A stretch of 64,000 nucleotides of DNA from Phyllobacterium sp. 628 (GTDB taxonomy: Bacteria; Pseudomonadota; Alphaproteobacteria; Rhizobiales; Rhizobiaceae). Of this stretch, positions 37,240-48,772 are shown piece by piece. The stretch spans positions 2,239,501 to 2,303,500 of the forward strand of contig NZ_CP050301.1 in assembly GCF_014189505.1 (NCBI RefSeq). Direction: 5' to 3'. Position numbers and translations under genes: made by a program. The stretch's first letter is position 1. Every line of letters begins with the position of its first letter. The notes below the pieces were generated by a model that worked only from the letters and a program-made list of their open reading frames with translations, had not been told where the DNA came from and ran no database searches.

Positions 37240-38451
37240 ATGCCCTTGCCAATTCTTGCTCTCGCCATTGCCTCGTTTTGCATTGGCACCACTGAATTTG
37301 TCATTATGGGCCTGCTGCCGGAAGTGGCTCTGGATCTGAATGTCAGTATTCCCCATGCCGGTCTGCTCGTCACCGGTTATGCCTTGGGTGTCGTCATCGG
37401 TGCGCCGATCATCGCCATTGCAACTGCCTCCTTGCCGCGCAAGCCGGTCCTGATCGGTCTCGCCATGCTTTTCGTTATCGGCAATCTGTTCTGTGCCATC
37501 GCGCCCAATTACTGGATGCTGATGATCGCACGAGTTGTCACCGCATTCGGCCATGGCGCTTTCTTCGGCATCGGTTCCGTCGTTGCCGCCAATCTGGTGC
37601 CGCGCAATAAGCGCGCCAGTGCCATTGCATTGATGTTCGCTGGCCTGACGCTCGCCAACATCCTTGGTGTTCCTGCCGGTACGGCACTGGGTGAAGCCTA
37701 TGGCTGGCGTGCCACTTTCTATGCCGTGGTCGGCATCGGCATTGCTGCGGTCATTGCCATTGCGCTGCTCGTGCCTGCGGCCAAGGAAGAAGAGCAGGGC
37801 GGGGGCATTTTGAGCGAGATCAAGGTTCTCGGCAAATTGCAGGTTTGGCTTGCCATGCTGATCTCTGCACTGGCCTCCGGCAGCCTCTTTGCCGTCTTTA
37901 CTTATATCAAGCCGATTCTCACGGATGTATCCGGCGTATCCACCTCGGCGGTTACATGGGTGCTGCTGCTGTTTGGCGCAGGCATGACCATTGGCAATGT
38001 CGTCGGTGGCAAGCTGGCCGACTGGAAGCTGATGCCAACTGTCATCGGCACCATGGTTGCCGTCGTTCTGACCCACGCCCTGCTTGCGGAAGTCAGCGGC
38101 TTTGCCGTCGCAGCCATTGCGGTGATCTTTCTCTGGGGCATCTTGACCTTCGTTATCGTACCGCCATTGCAGATGCGGGTGGTTGAAACCGCCAGCGAAG
38201 CGCCGAACCTGGCAGCAACGCTCAACCAGGGTGCATTCAATGTCGGCAACGCCGCGGGTGCGTGGATTGGCGGCGTGGCGCTGACCTCTGGTGTAACTTA
38301 TCAGAACCTTCCCTTCGTGGGTTCGGCGCTTGCCTTGCTCGGACTTGGTGTGGCCATCTGGTCGCAAATGCTCGACCGCAAGGCGCAGCGCAAACACTAT
38401 AATTCCAAAGAGGGCGAACGCCTAAGCCTGGAGCCTCTCGCAGGCCTCTAG
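37240..38451 (+). CDS. MFS transporter (DHA1 family, AraJ/sugar-efflux-like)
   Basis: 403 residues from ATG (MPLPILALAIASFCIGTTEFVIMGLLPEVA); a TTG nine bases earlier is possible. Twelve hydrophobic segments are visible. Between helices 2 and 3 is SLPRKPVLIG, a variant of the family loop motif. The N-terminal SFCIGTTEFVIMGLLPE is typical of the AraJ/NepI-like exporters. It probably pumps a small molecule (sugar, nucleoside or drug) with protons. It ends the accessory block and precedes the nuo operon. Confidence 0.85.
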   Translation: MPLPILALAIASFCIGTTEFVIMGLLPEVALDLNVSIPHAGLLVTGYALGVVIGAPIIAIATASLPRKPVLIGLAMLFVIGNLFCAIAPNYWMLMIARVVTAFGHGAFFGIGSVVAANLVPRNKRASAIALMFAGLTLANILGVPAGTALGEAYGWRATFYAVVGIGIAAVIAIALLVPAAKEEEQGGGILSEIKVLGKLQVWLAMLISALASGSLFAVFTYIKPILTDVSGVSTSAVTWVLLLFGAGMTIGNVVGGKLADWKLMPTVIGTMVAVVLTHALLAEVSGFAVAAIAVIFLWGILTFVIVPPLQMRVVETASEAPNLAATLNQGAFNVGNAAGAWIGGVALTSGVTYQNLPFVGSALALLGLGVAIWSQMLDRKAQRKHYNSKEGERLSLEPLAGL

Positions 38452-38893
38452 GCGCGCCCTCAATTCCCGGGAATACAACACAGTATCCGCGCCTCGGCAC
38501 GGGTGCTGTTTTGGCGCGCGCGACATATCTGTGCTTTGCTCTAAATCGGTTATAGGACCGAATGTCGCAGTTCTAAAATCAACGTCGCGAACGAACAGCG
38601 CGGCAAGTCACATTAATATCATTCTAAAAAGCGATTCAGGCGCGTTTTGTTGATGAAATCGGCTCATAACCTCGGTTTTTGCGGCTTTTTGCCATTCGGA
38701 GTCTGCAAATGACTGTACATGCGTGGCGCTGGAAGGACGATTGTTGCACTTGCGCGCATGGCGCTAACGCGCTAACCCTCGCCGCATCGCACCGGCATCA
38801 AAGCTGGCGCGGTCTGTCGCCTATTGGTGGCAGTCATGTGCATAACATGGCATTCTTGTCAGCCTGAGTTCACAAGGCGGAAAAAGTCGGATC
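38452..38893. other. Promoter region of the nuo operon
   Basis: 440 bases before nuoA. AAGGCGGAAAAAG lies just before the nuoA ATG. A GC-rich palindromic stretch follows the MFS stop and may act as its terminator. I see no gene, and no promoter elements clear enough to assign. Confidence 0.45.
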
Positions 38894-39259
38894 ATGAACG
38901 AGCTTTTAAGTTCCTACCTGCCCATCGTTATCTTTATCGGGGTAGCGCTGGTAATCGGTTTGGCACTGTTGGTTGCGCCTTTTCTGGTCGCATACAAGTC
39001 GCCGGACCCGGAAAAATTGTCGGCCTATGAGTGCGGCTTCAACGCATTCGATGATGCCCGTATGAAGTTCGATATTCGCTTCTATCTTGTTTCGATTCTG
39101 TTCATCATCTTCGATCTCGAAGTGGCCTTCCTGTTTCCGTGGGCGGTTGCCTTCAGCAAGATTGGCTGGTTCGGTTTCTGGTCTATGATGATCTTCCTCG
39201 GCGTGCTGACAATCGGCTTTATTTATGAGTGGAAAAAGGGAGCGCTGGAATGGGATTGA
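38894..39259 (+). CDS. nuoA: NADH-quinone oxidoreductase subunit A
   Basis: 121 residues, three membrane helices. First gene of the complex I operon; the membrane-arm subunit next to the quinone cavity. [39 protein letters not shown] is the conserved middle region, with the loop cysteine of the Q-site. It overlaps nuoB by 10 bases, which couples their translation. Confidence 0.96.
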   Translation: MNELLSSYLPIVIFIGVALVIGLALLVAPFLVAYKSPDPEKLSAYECGFNAFDDARMKFDIRFYLVSILFIIFDLEVAFLFPWAVAFSKIGWFGFWSMMIFLGVLTIGFIYEWKKGALEWD

Positions 39260-39831
39260 CCGCTAGCCAAACCACCCTCGTTGCACCGAAACCCAAAGGC
39301 ATCATTGACCCTAATACGGGCAAGCCTCTCGGTTCCGATGATGCGTTTTTTGGTGAGATCAACAGCGAACTCGCCGATAAGGGATTTCTCGTCACTTCCG
39401 CTGATGCGCTGGTCACATGGGCGCGTACCGGCTCGCTTATGTGGATGACTTTCGGTCTTGCCTGCTGCGCCGTCGAGATGATGCACACGTCCATGCCGCG
39501 TTATGACGGCGAGCGTTTCGGTTTCGCACCGCGCGCGTCACCGCGTCAGTCTGATGTGATGATCGTTGCCGGCACGCTGACCAACAAGATGGCCCCAGCA
39601 CTGCGCAAGGTTTATGACCAGATGCCTGAGCCGCGTTATGTCATTTCGATGGGCTCCTGCGCCAATGGTGGCGGTTACTACCACTATTCCTATTCGGTGG
39701 TGCGTGGCTGCGATCGCGTGGTTCCGGTTGATATTTATGTGCCGGGTTGCCCGCCCACGGCTGAAGCCCTGCTTTACGGTGTTCTGATGCTGCAGAAGAA
39801 AATCCGCCGCACCGGCACGATTGAACGATAG
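39250..39831 (+). CDS. nuoB: NADH-quinone oxidoreductase subunit B
   Basis: 193 residues from ATG ([14 protein letters not shown]). It carries cluster N2, the last iron-sulfur centre before quinone. Its cysteines are in [26 protein letters not shown] and [14 protein letters not shown]. The N-terminal 30 residues are a variable tail. It lies in the peripheral arm at the membrane interface, together with NuoD. Confidence 0.96.
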   Translation: MGLTASQTTLVAPKPKGIIDPNTGKPLGSDDAFFGEINSELADKGFLVTSADALVTWARTGSLMWMTFGLACCAVEMMHTSMPRYDGERFGFAPRASPRQSDVMIVAGTLTNKMAPALRKVYDQMPEPRYVISMGSCANGGGYYHYSYSVVRGCDRVVPVDIYVPGCPPTAEALLYGVLMLQKKIRRTGTIER

Positions 39832-39840
39832 GAGAGGGCG

Positions 39841-40446
39841 ATGTTTGAAGAAGCATTGAATGAACTCTCCAGCTATCTCCAGGAAAAGCTTGGTTCGTCC
39901 TTGCAAAACGTGGCGCTGGCCTATGGCGATCTGAGCGTGGAAGTTGACGCCGCTAAGCTGCTGGATGTCCTGACCTTCCTGCGTGACGATGTGCAATGCC
40001 AGTTCATTTCGCTGATTGATATCAGCGGTGTGGATTATCCGTCACGCACCCATCGTTTCGATGTGGTTTATCATCTCCTGTCTCCGCGTCAGAACCTGCG
40101 CATCCGCGTCAAGGTTGCGACTGATGAAGACACGCCGGTACCATCCGCCACGCCGGTATTCCCTGGGGCTGACTGGTATGAGCGCGAAACCTACGATCTT
40201 TACGGCGTTCTGTTTTCCGGTCATCCGGATCTGCGCCGCATCCTGACGGATTATGGTTTTGAAGGGCATCCCCTGCGCAAAGACTTCCCGCTGACAGGCT
40301 TCGTCGAAGTCCGTTATGATGATGAGGTCAAGCGCGTGGTGTATGAGCCCGTCGAACTGCGGCAGGAATTCCGGAATTTCGACTTCCAGTCACCATGGGA
40401 AGGCACGGACTATGTGCTGCCGGGTGATGAAAAGGCCAAACAGTGA
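39841..40446 (+). CDS. nuoC: NADH-quinone oxidoreductase subunit C
   Basis: 201 residues. Peripheral-arm subunit that lies next to NuoD. Family signatures are [51 protein letters not shown] and [27 protein letters not shown] precedes the ATG. NuoC and NuoD are separate genes here, as in other alphaproteobacteria, rather than fused as in Escherichia coli. Confidence 0.96.
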   Translation: MFEEALNELSSYLQEKLGSSLQNVALAYGDLSVEVDAAKLLDVLTFLRDDVQCQFISLIDISGVDYPSRTHRFDVVYHLLSPRQNLRIRVKVATDEDTPVPSATPVFPGADWYERETYDLYGVLFSGHPDLRRILTDYGFEGHPLRKDFPLTGFVEVRYDDEVKRVVYEPVELRQEFRNFDFQSPWEGTDYVLPGDEKAKQ

Positions 40447-40498
40447 TGGGCGATGACAGCTACTCACCATTCACTACTCACATTTCGCGGAGCGAAAT

Positions 40499-41689
40499 AT
40501 GACTGAACACAGCGTCCGCAACTTTAACATTAACTTCGGCCCGCAACATCCTGCGGCGCACGGCGTTTTGCGCCTTGTGCTTGAGCTGGATGGTGAAGTG
40601 GTCGCGCGCGTAGACCCGCATATCGGTCTTCTGCATCGCGGCACCGAGAAGTTGATGGAAGCCAAGACCTATCTGCAGGCAGTGCCTTATCTCGACCGCC
40701 TCGACTATGTGGCGCCGATGAATCAGGAACACGCCTATGCACTGGCGGTCGAACGTCTGCTCGGCCTTGAGGTGCCAAAGCGCGGCCAGTTGATCCGCGT
40801 TCTTTATTCGGAAATCGGCCGTATCCTATCGCATCTTCTGAACGTGACCACGCAGGCTATGGACGTTGGCGCGCTGACGCCGCCGCTCTGGGGTTTTGAA
40901 GAGCGCGAAAAGCTGATGGTGTTTTACGAGCGTGCCTGTGGTGCGCGCATGCACGCAGCCTATTTCCGTCCAGGCGGTGTGCATCAGGATATTCCGGACA
41001 AACTTGTCGAGGATATCGGCAAGTGGTGCGATCCATTCCTGCAGACCGTCAAGAACCTCGATGATCTGATCACCCCAAACCGTATTTTCAAGCAGCGCAA
41101 CGTCGATATCGGCGTCGTCAAGCTGGAAGATGCCTGGGCATGGGGCTTTTCCGGTGTCATGGTTCGTGGTTCGGGCGCCGCATGGGATCTGCGCAAGTCA
41201 CAGCCCTATGAATGCTATTCAGAAATGGAATTCGATGTTCCGATCGGCAAGAATGGCGATTGCTACGACCGTTATCTGATCCGCATGGAAGAAATGCGCC
41301 AGTCGGTGCGCATCATGCGTCAGTGCGTTGATCTGCTGCTGGGCAAAGAGCGGGTAGGGCCGGTGTCCAACACATCAGCCAAGATCGTTCCGCCCAAGCG
41401 CGGTGAGATGAAGCGGTCGATGGAAGCGCTGATTCATCATTTCAAGCTCTACACCGAGGGCTACCATGTCCCGGCTGGTGAAGTGTATGCCGCCGTCGAG
41501 GCACCGAAGGGTGAATTCGGCGTGTTCCTTGTTTCGGATGGGTCCAACAAGCCGTACCGCGTCAAACTGCGCGCACCGGGGTTTGCTCATATTCAAGCCA
41601 TGGACTTCTTGTGCCGTGGTCACATGCTGGGCGACGTATCCGCTATTCTCGGTTCGCTCGATATCGTTTTTGGTGAGGTTGATCGCTAA
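40499..41689 (+). CDS. nuoD: NADH-quinone oxidoreductase subunit D
   Basis: 396 residues. It forms the quinone-binding pocket with Nuo[26 protein letters not shown] is the N-terminal signature, with the Q-site histidine; [10 protein letters not shown] and the terminal [22 protein letters not shown]-type end with [13 protein letters not shown] are also typical. The stop overlaps the nuoE ATG by one base. There is a short spacer after nuoC. Confidence 0.97.
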   Translation: MTEHSVRNFNINFGPQHPAAHGVLRLVLELDGEVVARVDPHIGLLHRGTEKLMEAKTYLQAVPYLDRLDYVAPMNQEHAYALAVERLLGLEVPKRGQLIRVLYSEIGRILSHLLNVTTQAMDVGALTPPLWGFEEREKLMVFYERACGARMHAAYFRPGGVHQDIPDKLVEDIGKWCDPFLQTVKNLDDLITPNRIFKQRNVDIGVVKLEDAWAWGFSGVMVRGSGAAWDLRKSQPYECYSEMEFDVPIGKNGDCYDRYLIRMEEMRQSVRIMRQCVDLLLGKERVGPVSNTSAKIVPPKRGEMKRSMEALIHHFKLYTEGYHVPAGEVYAAVEAPKGEFGVFLVSDGSNKPYRVKLRAPGFAHIQAMDFLCRGHMLGDVSAILGSLDIVFGEVDR

Positions 41690-42876
41690 TGTCCGTCCGT
41701 CGTCTTGCAGAAGATAGCGTCCAACCAGCAGCGTTTGCGTTCAATCGCGAAAACACTGCCTGGGCTAAGCTGACTATCAAGAAATATCCAAAGGGCCGTG
41801 AACAGTCTGCGGTTATTCCGCTGCTGATGCGCGCGCAGGAACAGGATGGCTGGGTCACCAAGGCCGCCATTGAACATGTCGCCATCATGCTCGACATGCC
41901 GATGATCCGTGTTCTCGAAGTTGCGACGTTCTATACGCAGTTCCAGCTCAAGCCCGTCGGTACCCGCGCTCACATCCAGATTTGCGGCACCACGCCGTGC
42001 ATGCTCCGCGGCGCGGAAGATCTGAAGAAGGTCTGCCAGCACCGTATCCATCACGATCCATTCCACATGAATGAGACCGGCACATTGTCGTGGGAAGAGG
42101 TGGAATGCCTTGGTGCCTGCGTGAATGCGCCAATGGTCATGGTGTTCAAGGATACCTATGAGGATCTGACACCGGAACGCCTCGAAGAAATCATCGACGC
42201 ATTCGAAGCCGGGAAGGGTGACACCATCACACCCGGTCCGCAGATCGACCGTCATTTCTCGGCACCGCTGGGTGAGCGGACTTCGCTGACCGATGGCAAT
42301 GGCGCTGCCAAGCCAAAGCGCGCTGCGAAAAGCACCGTTGATGGGGATGCTGCTGCCGTTCCGCCGACCAATGCCGCCAAGCCGGTCACGCATGATGTGA
42401 CGACCAGTGACGCTATCAAGTCGCCGTCCAAGGCCAAGGCATCGAAGGCAGCGGAAGACGCTGCGTCAAAACCAGCAGAAGTAACGCCTCCAGCGGCACG
42501 CGCCATCAAAAACCCGCCAATCGCTGAGGGTTCGCTGGGCGAAAAGCCTGCGGTCCAGACTATCAAGGCCCCCGCGGCTCAATCGGTTTCGCTCGAGGAC
42601 AAGAATCGTCCTGCAGCCATCGAGAAGCCCGCCGTCGTGGACGACCTCGAACTTATTTCAGGCGTTGGGCCGAAGATTGCGGGCATACTGAATGAGCTTG
42701 GCATTTATACATATGCTCAAGTTGCCAGCTGGAAAAAGGCTGAACGCGAATGGGTAGACGGTTACCTGAACTTCAAGGGCCGTATCGAACGTGATGATTG
42801 GGTGAAGCAAGCCAAGGCCTTGGCCAAGGGCGGCGAAGCCGAATACATCAAGGTTTTCGGCAAAAAGCCGCGATAA
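41689..42876 (+). CDS. nuoE: NADH-quinone oxidoreductase subunit E with C-terminal extension
   Basis: 395 residues, about twice the usual length. Residues 1-200 are the thioredoxin-like [2Fe-2S] domain, with cysteines in ICGTTPCMLRGAEDL and ECLGACVNAPMVMV; it carries cluster N1a beside NuoF. Then comes an Ala/Lys/Pro-rich linker (about 120 residues). The last 70 residues (ELISGVGPKIAGILNELGIY and on) look like a helix-hairpin-helix domain. The same domain ends the small gene after nuoF. The extension is known in Rhizobiales; its role is unknown. Confidence 0.93.
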   Translation: MSVRRLAEDSVQPAAFAFNRENTAWAKLTIKKYPKGREQSAVIPLLMRAQEQDGWVTKAAIEHVAIMLDMPMIRVLEVATFYTQFQLKPVGTRAHIQICGTTPCMLRGAEDLKKVCQHRIHHDPFHMNETGTLSWEEVECLGACVNAPMVMVFKDTYEDLTPERLEEIIDAFEAGKGDTITPGPQIDRHFSAPLGERTSLTDGNGAAKPKRAAKSTVDGDAAAVPPTNAAKPVTHDVTTSDAIKSPSKAKASKAAEDAASKPAEVTPPAARAIKNPPIAEGSLGEKPAVQTIKAPAAQSVSLEDKNRPAAIEKPAVVDDLELISGVGPKIAGILNELGIYTYAQVASWKKAEREWVDGYLNFKGRIERDDWVKQAKALAKGGEAEYIKVFGKKPR

Positions 42877-42884
42877 TATCATTG

Positions 42885-42907
42885 GCGAAAACGATACGCG
42901 TTTTCGC
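42885..42907 (+). other. Intercistronic hairpin between nuoE and nuoF
   Basis: GCGAAAACG and CGTTTTCGC pair perfectly with a 5-base loop (ATACG) in the 66-base gap. It may protect mRNA or tune expression between the two genes. No T tract follows, so it is not an intrinsic terminator. Confidence 0.5.
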
Positions 42908-42942
42908 TGCAGAATGGACGAAGAGAGTAGGACGGGTGCGAA

Positions 42943-44247
42943 ATGCTCGCTGATAAAGACCGCATCTTCACCAATATTTACGGCCTTTTCGACAAATCGT
43001 TGAAAGGTGCAATGTCGCGCGGCCACTGGGATGGTACCGCAGGCATCATTGCCAAGGGCCGTGATTGGATTATCAACGAGATGAAGGCATCCGGCCTGCG
43101 TGGCCGTGGTGGCGCTGGCTTCCCCACGGGTTTGAAGTGGTCCTTCATGCCCAAAGAAAGCGATGGCCGCCCGCATTATCTCGTTATCAATGCGGATGAG
43201 TCCGAGCCGGGCACCTGTAAAGACCGCGATATCATGCGCCACGATCCGCATACGCTGATCGAAGGCTGTCTGATTGCCGGTTTCGCGATGGGTGCCAATA
43301 CCTGCTACATCTATGTGCGCGGCGAATATATCCGCGAGCGCGAAGCCCTGCAGGCAGCCATTGACGAATGTTACGATGCCAAGCTGCTTGGCAAGAACAA
43401 CAAGAACGGCTGGGACTACGATATTTTCGTTCATCACGGTGCCGGCGCTTATATCTGCGGTGAAGAAACCGCATTGCTGGAAAGCCTTGAGGGCAAGAAG
43501 GGCCAGCCGCGCCTGAAGCCGCCATTCCCGGCGAATATGGGTCTCTATGGCTGCCCGACAACCGTCAACAATGTCGAGTCTGTTGCCGTTGCTCCGACCA
43601 TCCTGCGCCGTGGCGCTGCATGGTTCTCTGGCATTGGCCGTCCGAACAATGTCGGCACCAAGCTGTTCATGATCTCCGGCCACGTCAATCGTCCTTGCAC
43701 GGTTGAAGAAGCCATGGGCATCACGTTCCGCGAACTCATCGAAAAGCACGCTGGCGGCATTCGCGGCGGCTGGGACAATCTGCTCGCGGTCATTCCCGGC
43801 GGTGCATCCTGCCCGGTTGTTCCGGCTGCTGATATCATCGATTGTCCGATGGATTTCGATGGTCTGCGCAACGTTAAGTCGTCCTTCGGTACGGCTGCTG
43901 CAATCGTCATGGACAAGTCCACCGATATCGTTCGTGCAATTGCCCGCCTGTCCTACTTCTTCAAGCATGAGAGCTGCGGCCAGTGCACGCCTTGCCGCGA
44001 AGGCACCGGCTGGATGTGGCGCGTCATGGAGCGCATGGCTGTCGGTAATGCGCAGAAGCGTGAAATCGACATGCTGCTCGATGTGACCAAGCAGATTGAA
44101 GGCCACACAATCTGTGCGCTGGGCGATGCTGCCGCATGGCCGGTACAGGGTCTGATCCGGCATTTCCGTCCGGAAATCGAACGCCGTATCGACGAGTTTT
44201 CACGCAACGCTTCCTCGGCAAGCCCTGTGCTTGTCGCAGCGGAATAG
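42943..44247 (+). CDS. nuoF: NADH-quinone oxidoreductase subunit F
   Basis: 434 residues. It binds NADH and FMN and carries a [4Fe-4S] cluster (N3), the entry point for electrons. Signatures are [19 protein letters not shown] (NADH/FMN loop), [19 protein letters not shown] and [17 protein letters not shown], with the cluster cysteines, then [18 protein letters not shown] for the fourth. A 13-base gap separates it from the following small gene. Confidence 0.97.
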   Translation: MLADKDRIFTNIYGLFDKSLKGAMSRGHWDGTAGIIAKGRDWIINEMKASGLRGRGGAGFPTGLKWSFMPKESDGRPHYLVINADESEPGTCKDRDIMRHDPHTLIEGCLIAGFAMGANTCYIYVRGEYIREREALQAAIDECYDAKLLGKNNKNGWDYDIFVHHGAGAYICGEETALLESLEGKKGQPRLKPPFPANMGLYGCPTTVNNVESVAVAPTILRRGAAWFSGIGRPNNVGTKLFMISGHVNRPCTVEEAMGITFRELIEKHAGGIRGGWDNLLAVIPGGASCPVVPAADIIDCPMDFDGLRNVKSSFGTAAAIVMDKSTDIVRAIARLSYFFKHESCGQCTPCREGTGWMWRVMERMAVGNAQKREIDMLLDVTKQIEGHTICALGDAAAWPVQGLIRHFRPEIERRIDEFSRNASSASPVLVAAE

Positions 44248-44260
44248 GGTTGAAGGGACG

Positions 44261-44854
44261 ATGCCGGACAACAAGACAGACACAAGATCGGGCGCGGACT
44301 GGTCGGCAGTGATGCCGAAGCAGGCGATTCCGGCTGCCAATCTGCTGTCGCCGCCCATGGGCGCGATAGCTGCTGCGTCTGTTTTGAGCATTGGCATCGC
44401 CACCCAGATGTGGGGTCTGTGGGCAGGTGCGCTTGCCGGTATGATCGATGCAAATACGCGGGTAAAGCCGCAACCTACTGAGCCTGAGGCGCACGTCGTG
44501 CCAGATGTTGATCAATTGAAGACGATTATCCGCAAGCAAACAGCGGTGCCAGCACCAAAACCGGCTGCTGTTAAAACACCCAAGGCGGCAGTTGCCAAGA
44601 TTTCAAGAGGGCCGGCAAAGCCCGAAGCAATCGCCAAGCCGGTCATTGCGGACGATTTGAAGCGCATTTCCGGCGTTGGTCCGAAACTGGAACAGGTTCT
44701 GAACGGACTTGGTATCTACACCTACGCGCAGATTGCAGCATGGTCACCGCAGGAAATCACCTGGATGGATGATCATCTGAAATTTGGCGGACGTATAGTA
44801 CGTGATGAGTGGGGCAAACAATCCGCTGCTTTGGCAGAGGGGAAGCCTGAATAA
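44261..44854 (+). CDS. Small membrane-anchored protein with helix-hairpin-helix-like domain
   Basis: 197 residues from ATG (MPDNKTDTRSGADW). A hydrophobic segment near residues 30-65 (GAIAAASVLSIGIATQMWGLW and on) is a probable membrane anchor. A Lys/Ala/Pro-rich linker follows. The C-terminal 70 residues (DDLKRISGVGPKLEQVLNGLGIYTYAQ and WMDDHLKFGGRIVRDEWGKQ) repeat the domain that ends NuoE. Rhizobiales nuo operons often have such a gene here. It is not one of the 14 core subunits; a complex I assembly or regulation role is only a guess. Confidence 0.8.
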   Translation: MPDNKTDTRSGADWSAVMPKQAIPAANLLSPPMGAIAAASVLSIGIATQMWGLWAGALAGMIDANTRVKPQPTEPEAHVVPDVDQLKTIIRKQTAVPAPKPAAVKTPKAAVAKISRGPAKPEAIAKPVIADDLKRISGVGPKLEQVLNGLGIYTYAQIAAWSPQEITWMDDHLKFGGRIVRDEWGKQSAALAEGKPE

Positions 44855-44957
44855 AGCCATGCTGGCTTCGACCGGCATGGAGCAATTGAAGGTATTTCAG
44901 CGATGTCGCGGGAATGCCAAATGAAAATGCGGAATGTTCCGCGAGGTTGGACAGACG

Positions 44958-47039
44958 ATGGCGAAGATCAAAGTCGACGGTAGGGAAATCGAAGTACCGG
45001 ATCACTACACGCTTCTGCAGGCTGCAGAAACGGCGGGTGCCGAGGTGCCACGGTTCTGTTTCCATGAGCGCTTGTCGATTGCCGGCAATTGCCGCATGTG
45101 CCTGATCGAAGTGAAGGGCGGACCACCGAAGCCTGCAGCTTCCTGTGCTATGGGCGTGCGCGATCTGCGCCCCGGCCCGAATGGCGAAACGCCCGAGATT
45201 TTCACCAACACACCCATGGTCAAGAAGGCCCGCGAAGGCGTGATGGAATTCCTTTTGATCAACCACCCCCTGGATTGCCCGATTTGCGATCAGGGCGGCG
45301 AGTGCGATCTGCAGGACCAGGCGATGGCCTTTGGTGTCGATTCCTCGCGCTACACCGAAAACAAGCGCGCCGTCGAAGACAAGTACATTGGACCGCTCGT
45401 CAAGACGATCATGACGCGCTGCATTCACTGCACTCGTTGCGTCCGCTTCACGACGGAAGTTGCCGGCATTTCCGAGCTGGGCCTCATTGGCCGCGGTGAA
45501 GATGCCGAGATCACCACTTATCTCGAACAGGCCATGACTTCGGAACTGCAGGGCAATGTGATTGACCTTTGCCCGGTCGGCGCCCTGACATCGAAGCCTT
45601 ATGCGTTTCAGGCGCGCCCATGGGAACTGACCAAGACCGAATCCATCGACGTGATGGACGCTGTTGGTTCAGCCATCCGCGTTGATACCCGTGGCCGCGA
45701 AGTGATGCGCATCCTGCCGCGCATCAATGAATCGGTGAATGAGGAATGGATTTCCGACAAGACCCGCTTCATCTGGGACGGTTTGCGCACGCAGCGCCTC
45801 GACCGCCCCTATGTGCGCAAGGATGGCCGCCTGCTACCGGCAACATGGCCGGAAGCATTCGACGCGATCAAAGCGGCTATCGCCAAGACCACCGGCGACA
45901 AGATCGGCGCGATTGCCGGTGACCTTGCCAGTGTTGAAGAAATGTATGCGCTGAAGCAGCTCGTTGCGTCCTTGGGTTCGGCCCATATCGATGCGCGTCA
46001 GGACGGTTCGGTGTTGAACACAGCCAATGGCCGCGCTTCCTACATCTTCAATCCAAGCATTGACGGCATCGAAGAAGCCGACGCGATCCTGATCATCGGT
46101 TCCAATCCGCGCTTTGAAGCCTCGCTGCTCAATGCCCGTCTGCGCAAGCGCTGGCGCGCTGCCGGAACACCGGTTGCCTTGATCGGCGAACAGGCTGACC
46201 TGCGTTTCAGCTATGAATATCTCGGTGCCGGAGCAGACACCCTGTCTGAACTCGCCAATGGTTCACTGAAATTCCATGCGGTACTGAAGAAGGCCAAGAA
46301 GCCGATGATCATTGTCGGTCAGGGTGCTCTCAGCCGCGCTGATGGTGCTGCGGTTCTTGCGCTTGCTGCCAAGATTGCCGCCGACACCGGCGCGCTTGCC
46401 GATGACTGGAATGGTTTTGGTATCATTCATACGGCTGCAAGCCGCGTTGGTGCGCTCGATATCGGTTTTGTACCGGGCGAGGGCGGCAAGTCGGTTGCCC
46501 AGATGAAGGGCGCACTCGACGTGCTGTTCCTGCTCGGCGCCGATGAGCTGAACTGGGCGGATAAGGGCAATGCCTTTACCGTTTACATCGGCACGCACGG
46601 CGATCAGGGCGCGCACAATGCTGATGTGATCCTGCCGGGCGCAACCTACACCGAAAAATCCGGCACATTCGTCAACACGGAAGGCCGTGTGCAGATGACC
46701 AGCCGTGCCGGTTTTGCCCCGGGCAATGCCAAGGAAGATTGGGCGATCCTGCGCGCACTCTCCGATGTGCTCGGCCACAAGCTGCCATTCGACACACTGG
46801 CCGCCCTGCGCGCCAAACTCTACGCGGAGCATCCGCATCTGGCTGTTGTCGACGCTATTCAGGCGGGCGATGCTGCCGACATCAAGAAACTGGCGAATGC
46901 GTCAGGCGCCGTCGAAAAGACCGCCTTCGTATCACCGGTGCAAGACTTCTACTTGACCAACCCTATCGCTCGCGCATCAGCCGTAATGGCTGAATGTTCT
47001 GCGCTGGCCAAGGGTGGCTTCAAGCAGGCGGCCGAGTAG
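44958..47039 (+). CDS. nuoG: NADH-quinone oxidoreductase subunit G
   Basis: 693 residues from ATG ([13 protein letters not shown]). The N-terminal ferredoxin part holds [2Fe-2S] ([19 protein letters not shown]) and [4Fe-4S] clusters ([19 protein letters not shown] and [16 protein letters not shown]). The remainder is a molybdopterin-oxidoreductase-like domain without a cofactor role in complex I. A C-terminal Ala-rich end is variable. It starts 103 bases after the small gene. Confidence 0.96.
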   Translation: MAKIKVDGREIEVPDHYTLLQAAETAGAEVPRFCFHERLSIAGNCRMCLIEVKGGPPKPAASCAMGVRDLRPGPNGETPEIFTNTPMVKKAREGVMEFLLINHPLDCPICDQGGECDLQDQAMAFGVDSSRYTENKRAVEDKYIGPLVKTIMTRCIHCTRCVRFTTEVAGISELGLIGRGEDAEITTYLEQAMTSELQGNVIDLCPVGALTSKPYAFQARPWELTKTESIDVMDAVGSAIRVDTRGREVMRILPRINESVNEEWISDKTRFIWDGLRTQRLDRPYVRKDGRLLPATWPEAFDAIKAAIAKTTGDKIGAIAGDLASVEEMYALKQLVASLGSAHIDARQDGSVLNTANGRASYIFNPSIDGIEEADAILIIGSNPRFEASLLNARLRKRWRAAGTPVALIGEQADLRFSYEYLGAGADTLSELANGSLKFHAVLKKAKKPMIIVGQGALSRADGAAVLALAAKIAADTGALADDWNGFGIIHTAASRVGALDIGFVPGEGGKSVAQMKGALDVLFLLGADELNWADKGNAFTVYIGTHGDQGAHNADVILPGATYTEKSGTFVNTEGRVQMTSRAGFAPGNAKEDWAILRALSDVLGHKLPFDTLAALRAKLYAEHPHLAVVDAIQAGDAADIKKLANASGAVEKTAFVSPVQDFYLTNPIARASAVMAECSALAKGGFKQAAE

Positions 47040-47055
47040 GCGGGGAAAGACTGAG

Positions 47056-48102
47056 ATGGAAGACATTTTCGCAACCTACATTGTGCCGCTGCTGATTATC
47101 CTCGGAAAATCAGTACTGCTGCTCGTGGTGATGCTGCTCATCATCGCTTATCTGCTTCTGGCAGATCGCAAGATCTGGGCGGCTGTTCAGTTGCGCCGTG
47201 GTCCGAACGTGGTTGGCCCGTTCGGCCTGTTCCAGTCATTCGCCGATCTCCTGAAGTTCGTGGTGAAGGAACCGATTATTCCTTCCGGTGCGAATAAAGG
47301 TATTTTCCTTCTGGCGCCGCTGGTTTCCTCGGTTCTCGCCATGGCTGCTTGGGCGGTTATTCCGGTGAACGAGGGTTGGGCGATTGCCAACGTCAATGTC
47401 GGCATTCTCTACGTGCTGGCGATTTCCTCGCTGGAAGTCTACGGCGTGATCATGGCCGGCTGGGCATCGAACTCCAAGTATCCGTTTCTTGGTGCGCTTC
47501 GCTCCGCTGCGCAGATGGTATCCTACGAAGTCTCCATCGGGTTTGTCATTGTTACGGTGCTGTTGTGTGTGGGCTCGTTGAACCTCACCGATATCGTCCT
47601 GTCGCAGAAGACCGGCCTTGGCACCATGGTTGGCCTGCCTAATACTTTCCTTGACTGGCATTGGCTTGGCTTGTTTCCGATGTTCGTCATATTCTTCATC
47701 TCGGCTCTGGCCGAAACCAACCGCCCGCCTTTCGATCTGGTCGAAGCGGAATCGGAACTCGTTGCCGGTCACATGATCGAGTATTCGTCGACTGCGTTCC
47801 TGCTGTTCTTCCTCGGTGAGTATGTCGCCATCACATTGATGTGCGCGCTGACCACGATCCTGTTCCTCGGCGGCTGGCTGCCACCGGTTGATGTGTGGTT
47901 CCTCAATTGGGTACCCGGCATCATCTGGTTCATGCTCAAGCTCTTCTTCGTCTTCTTCATGATCGCCATGGTGAAGGCATTCGTTCCGCGCTACCGCTAC
48001 GATCAATTGATGCGTCTGGGCTGGAAAGTGTTCCTGCCGATCTCGCTGTTCATGGTCATTGCGACAGCCGCGTTTCTTAAAATCACTGGCCTGACACCGT
48101 AA
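47056..48102 (+). CDS. nuoH: NADH-quinone oxidoreductase subunit H
   Basis: 348 residues from ATG ([13 protein letters not shown]), eight membrane helices. It links the peripheral arm to the proton pumps and forms part of the quinone entry channel. Signatures are [22 protein letters not shown] and [19 protein letters not shown], with the acidic loop residues. GGGAAAGACTG precedes the start. Confidence 0.96.
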   Translation: MEDIFATYIVPLLIILGKSVLLLVVMLLIIAYLLLADRKIWAAVQLRRGPNVVGPFGLFQSFADLLKFVVKEPIIPSGANKGIFLLAPLVSSVLAMAAWAVIPVNEGWAIANVNVGILYVLAISSLEVYGVIMAGWASNSKYPFLGALRSAAQMVSYEVSIGFVIVTVLLCVGSLNLTDIVLSQKTGLGTMVGLPNTFLDWHWLGLFPMFVIFFISALAETNRPPFDLVEAESELVAGHMIEYSSTAFLLFFLGEYVAITLMCALTTILFLGGWLPPVDVWFLNWVPGIIWFMLKLFFVFFMIAMVKAFVPRYRYDQLMRLGWKVFLPISLFMVIATAAFLKITGLTP

Positions 48103-48113
48103 GGAGCATCAGC

Positions 48114-48605
48114 ATGGCACAACTCGCACAAGCTGCTAAATCCCTGCTTCTGGCGGAGTTCGTCGGCGCATTCTTTCTCTCGATGCGTCAGTTCTTCGCC
48201 CCGAAGGCGACATTGAACTACCCTTACGAAAAGGGTCCGCTCAGCCCGCGTTTTCGCGGCGAGCACGCGCTGCGCCGTTATCCCAACGGCGAAGAACGCT
48301 GCATTGCCTGCAAGCTCTGCGAAGCGATCTGCCCGGCACAGGCCATTACCATCGAGGCTGGCCCGCGCCGCAATGACGGAACGCGCCGCACGGTGCGTTA
48401 TGACATTGACATGGTGAAGTGCATTTATTGCGGCTTCTGTCAGGAAGCCTGCCCGGTTGACGCTATCGTCGAAGGGCCGAATTTCGAGTTCGCCACGGAA
48501 ACCCGTGAAGAACTTTACTACGACAAGGACCGGCTGCTCGCCAATGGCGATCGCTGGGAACGTGAACTGGCACGCAACATCGCTATGGATGCACCGTACC
48601 GGTAA
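48114..48605 (+). CDS. nuoI: NADH-quinone oxidoreductase subunit I
   Basis: 163 residues, a peripheral-arm ferredoxin with two [4Fe-4S] clusters (N6a, N6b). The two motifs are [15 protein letters not shown] and [15 protein letters not shown]. The N-terminal amphipathic helix lies at the membrane. It follows nuoH after 11 bases; a gap of about 170 bases then precedes nuoJ. Confidence 0.97.
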   Translation: MAQLAQAAKSLLLAEFVGAFFLSMRQFFAPKATLNYPYEKGPLSPRFRGEHALRRYPNGEERCIACKLCEAICPAQAITIEAGPRRNDGTRRTVRYDIDMVKCIYCGFCQEACPVDAIVEGPNFEFATETREELYYDKDRLLANGDRWERELARNIAMDAPYR

Positions 48606-48772
48606 AAATGAGTGGATGAGGCGGTGCTTCATCCGAGTGCGCGCTTGTGTCTTAGGGAAGGGTGCTTCTACCCGGCCGGAACATGCGTTAAGAGGCTGCG
48701 ACCACACGGAAACTCCGTGAATCGCTTTAAAAATGGCAGAACAGTCTGCCGGAATGGAAATCGGGGGAACCC

